From: Nitrospirota bacterium
Lineage (GTDB): Bacteria > Nitrospirota > JACRHJ01
Length of the DNA: 5,733 bases
Direction: 5' to 3'
Assembly: GCA_027328825.1 (NCBI GenBank)
Contig: DAHWTK010000098.1
Coordinates: 1-5,733 of the forward strand
Shown here: one piece after another, positions 5,160 to 5,733 of the stretch
Layout: each line of letters begins with the position of its first letter
Position numbering within the stretch: the first letter of the stretch is position 1
Position numbers and translations under genes: made by a program
The notes under the pieces: generated by a model
What the model was told of the DNA's origin: nothing
Seen by the model: the letters and a program-made list of their open reading frames with translations, nothing else
The model's database searches: none

Positions 5160-5733
5160 CTACCCGGTATTCTTTGCGGCGTCTGTGATAGGTGTCACAT
5201 CCAGAATCCTTACGAGATTCCTTGATAGCGCCACCCGGCCCTTTCGCTCCATGTCCTTCAACAGACGGCTTATTACCTCCCGTGAAGTGCCAAGGTCGGC
5301 GGCTATTTTCTGATGAGTGGCTGAGATTTTCCCCTGTTCCGATTTCTCCTCAAGATATTCGACAAGCCTCTCGTCTATATGCTTGAACGCGATTTCTTCC
5401 ACAAGCGTCATCACGTTGGCGAGGTTTTCCGAGAGCACCTTGAATACGTATTCCCGCACCTCCGCGAACTCTTCCGTCAGGGCCTTGAAATCCGCCGCCG
5501 ACAAAAGCAGAGCGTCGCACTCGACAGTCGTCATAGCGTTGGCCGGGGTCGGAACGGCGGAGAGGATGCAGGATGCGTTTATGATACATGAGTCGCCTCT
5601 CCCGAGATCGTAGAGCGTTATCTCGCGCCCCGTCTCTCCCATCTTGAACACCCGGACTTCTCCGGTGATAATGAACGTGAACGCCTGGCAGTAGTCGCCC
5701 TCGGAATAGACGTACTTCCCCGCCGGGATTTTC
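5160..5733 (-). CDS. Crp/Fnr-family transcriptional regulator, N-terminus outside the window
   Basis: 190 residues are visible of a usual 220-235; the open frame runs to the window edge, so the start is not seen, and the GTG at 5651 is internal because the upstream frame encodes family sequence. The sensor beta-barrel shows IPAGKYVYSEGD, TFIITGEVRVFK, LYDLGRGDSCIINASC. A long dimer helix follows (EEFAEVREYVFKVLSENLA), then the Crp-type winged helix with TSREVISRLLKDMERKG. In the recognition helix, S-R-E-x-x-S-R combines the Glu and Ser-Arg of Fnr-type readers, suggesting TTGA-type half-sites. The phosphate-binding cassette lacks the usual Arg-Ser/Thr-Ala (PTPANAM instead), so cAMP binding is unlikely. 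Cysteines at visible positions 15, 49, 55 and 72 suggest thiol, persulfide or metal sensing (inference); the Fnr-type N-terminal cysteine cluster cannot be checked. It lies upstream of DUF2892 on the same strand. Confidence 0.9.
   Translation of the reverse strand, partial: KIPAGKYVYSEGDYCQAFTFIITGEVRVFKMGETGREITLYDLGRGDSCIINASCILSAVPTPANAMTTVECDALLLSAADFKALTEEFAEVREYVFKVLSENLANVMTLVEEIAFKHIDERLVEYLEEKSEQGKISATHQKIAADLGTSREVISRLLKDMERKGRVALSRNLVRILDVTPITDAAKNTG

Overview
The window is a compact, bacterial chromosomal stretch in which every supportable gene lies on the minus strand, so transcription runs from high to low coordinates. It resembles a Gram-negative anaerobe of the Deltaproteobacteria/Nitrospirota type. 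The reasons are the hrcA-grpE-dnaK order under a CIRCE element, a stand-alone NifX-like protein, a Crp/Fnr regulator next to a small DUF2892 membrane protein, and GC-rich coding sequence. This placement is inferred from gene content and is not a firm taxonomic call.

Region 1 (5733 to 4855): the 3' part of a Crp/Fnr-family regulator gene, whose N-terminus lies beyond the window edge, is followed by a 63-residue two-helix DUF2892 membrane protein. Region 2 (4764 to 3473): a good sigma-70-type promoter with an 18-bp palindrome at its predicted start site drives an apparent three-gene operon. It encodes a short J-domain protein, an exported Met/Gly-rich OB-fold-like protein and a NifX/NifB-C-terminal-like cofactor-binding protein. 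The intergenic gaps are 14 and 17 nt. The unit ends near a nested inverted-repeat element. Region 3 (3437 to 1): a sigma-70-type promoter overlapping a perfect CIRCE operator precedes hrcA, grpE and dnaK, and dnaK runs off the left edge. A second, decayed copy of the inverted-repeat element sits between grpE and dnaK.

How the genes work together: HrcA should bind CIRCE and repress its own operon. GrpE is the nucleotide exchange factor for DnaK, the Hsp70 chaperone. The short J-domain protein just upstream could be a dedicated co-chaperone, but its own operon partners (an exported protein and a NifX-like protein) point to metal, cofactor or redox handling rather than general heat shock. The Crp/Fnr-like protein lacks the usual cyclic-nucleotide contact residues and carries several cysteines, so a thiol or redox signal is plausible.

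The core heat-shock operon is ordinary. The parts most worth a second look are the J-domain/exported/NifX-like operon with its palindromic operator, and the pair of related inverted-repeat elements. I saw no tRNA, rRNA, CRISPR array or transposase, and no intergenic gap exceeds about 210 bases.
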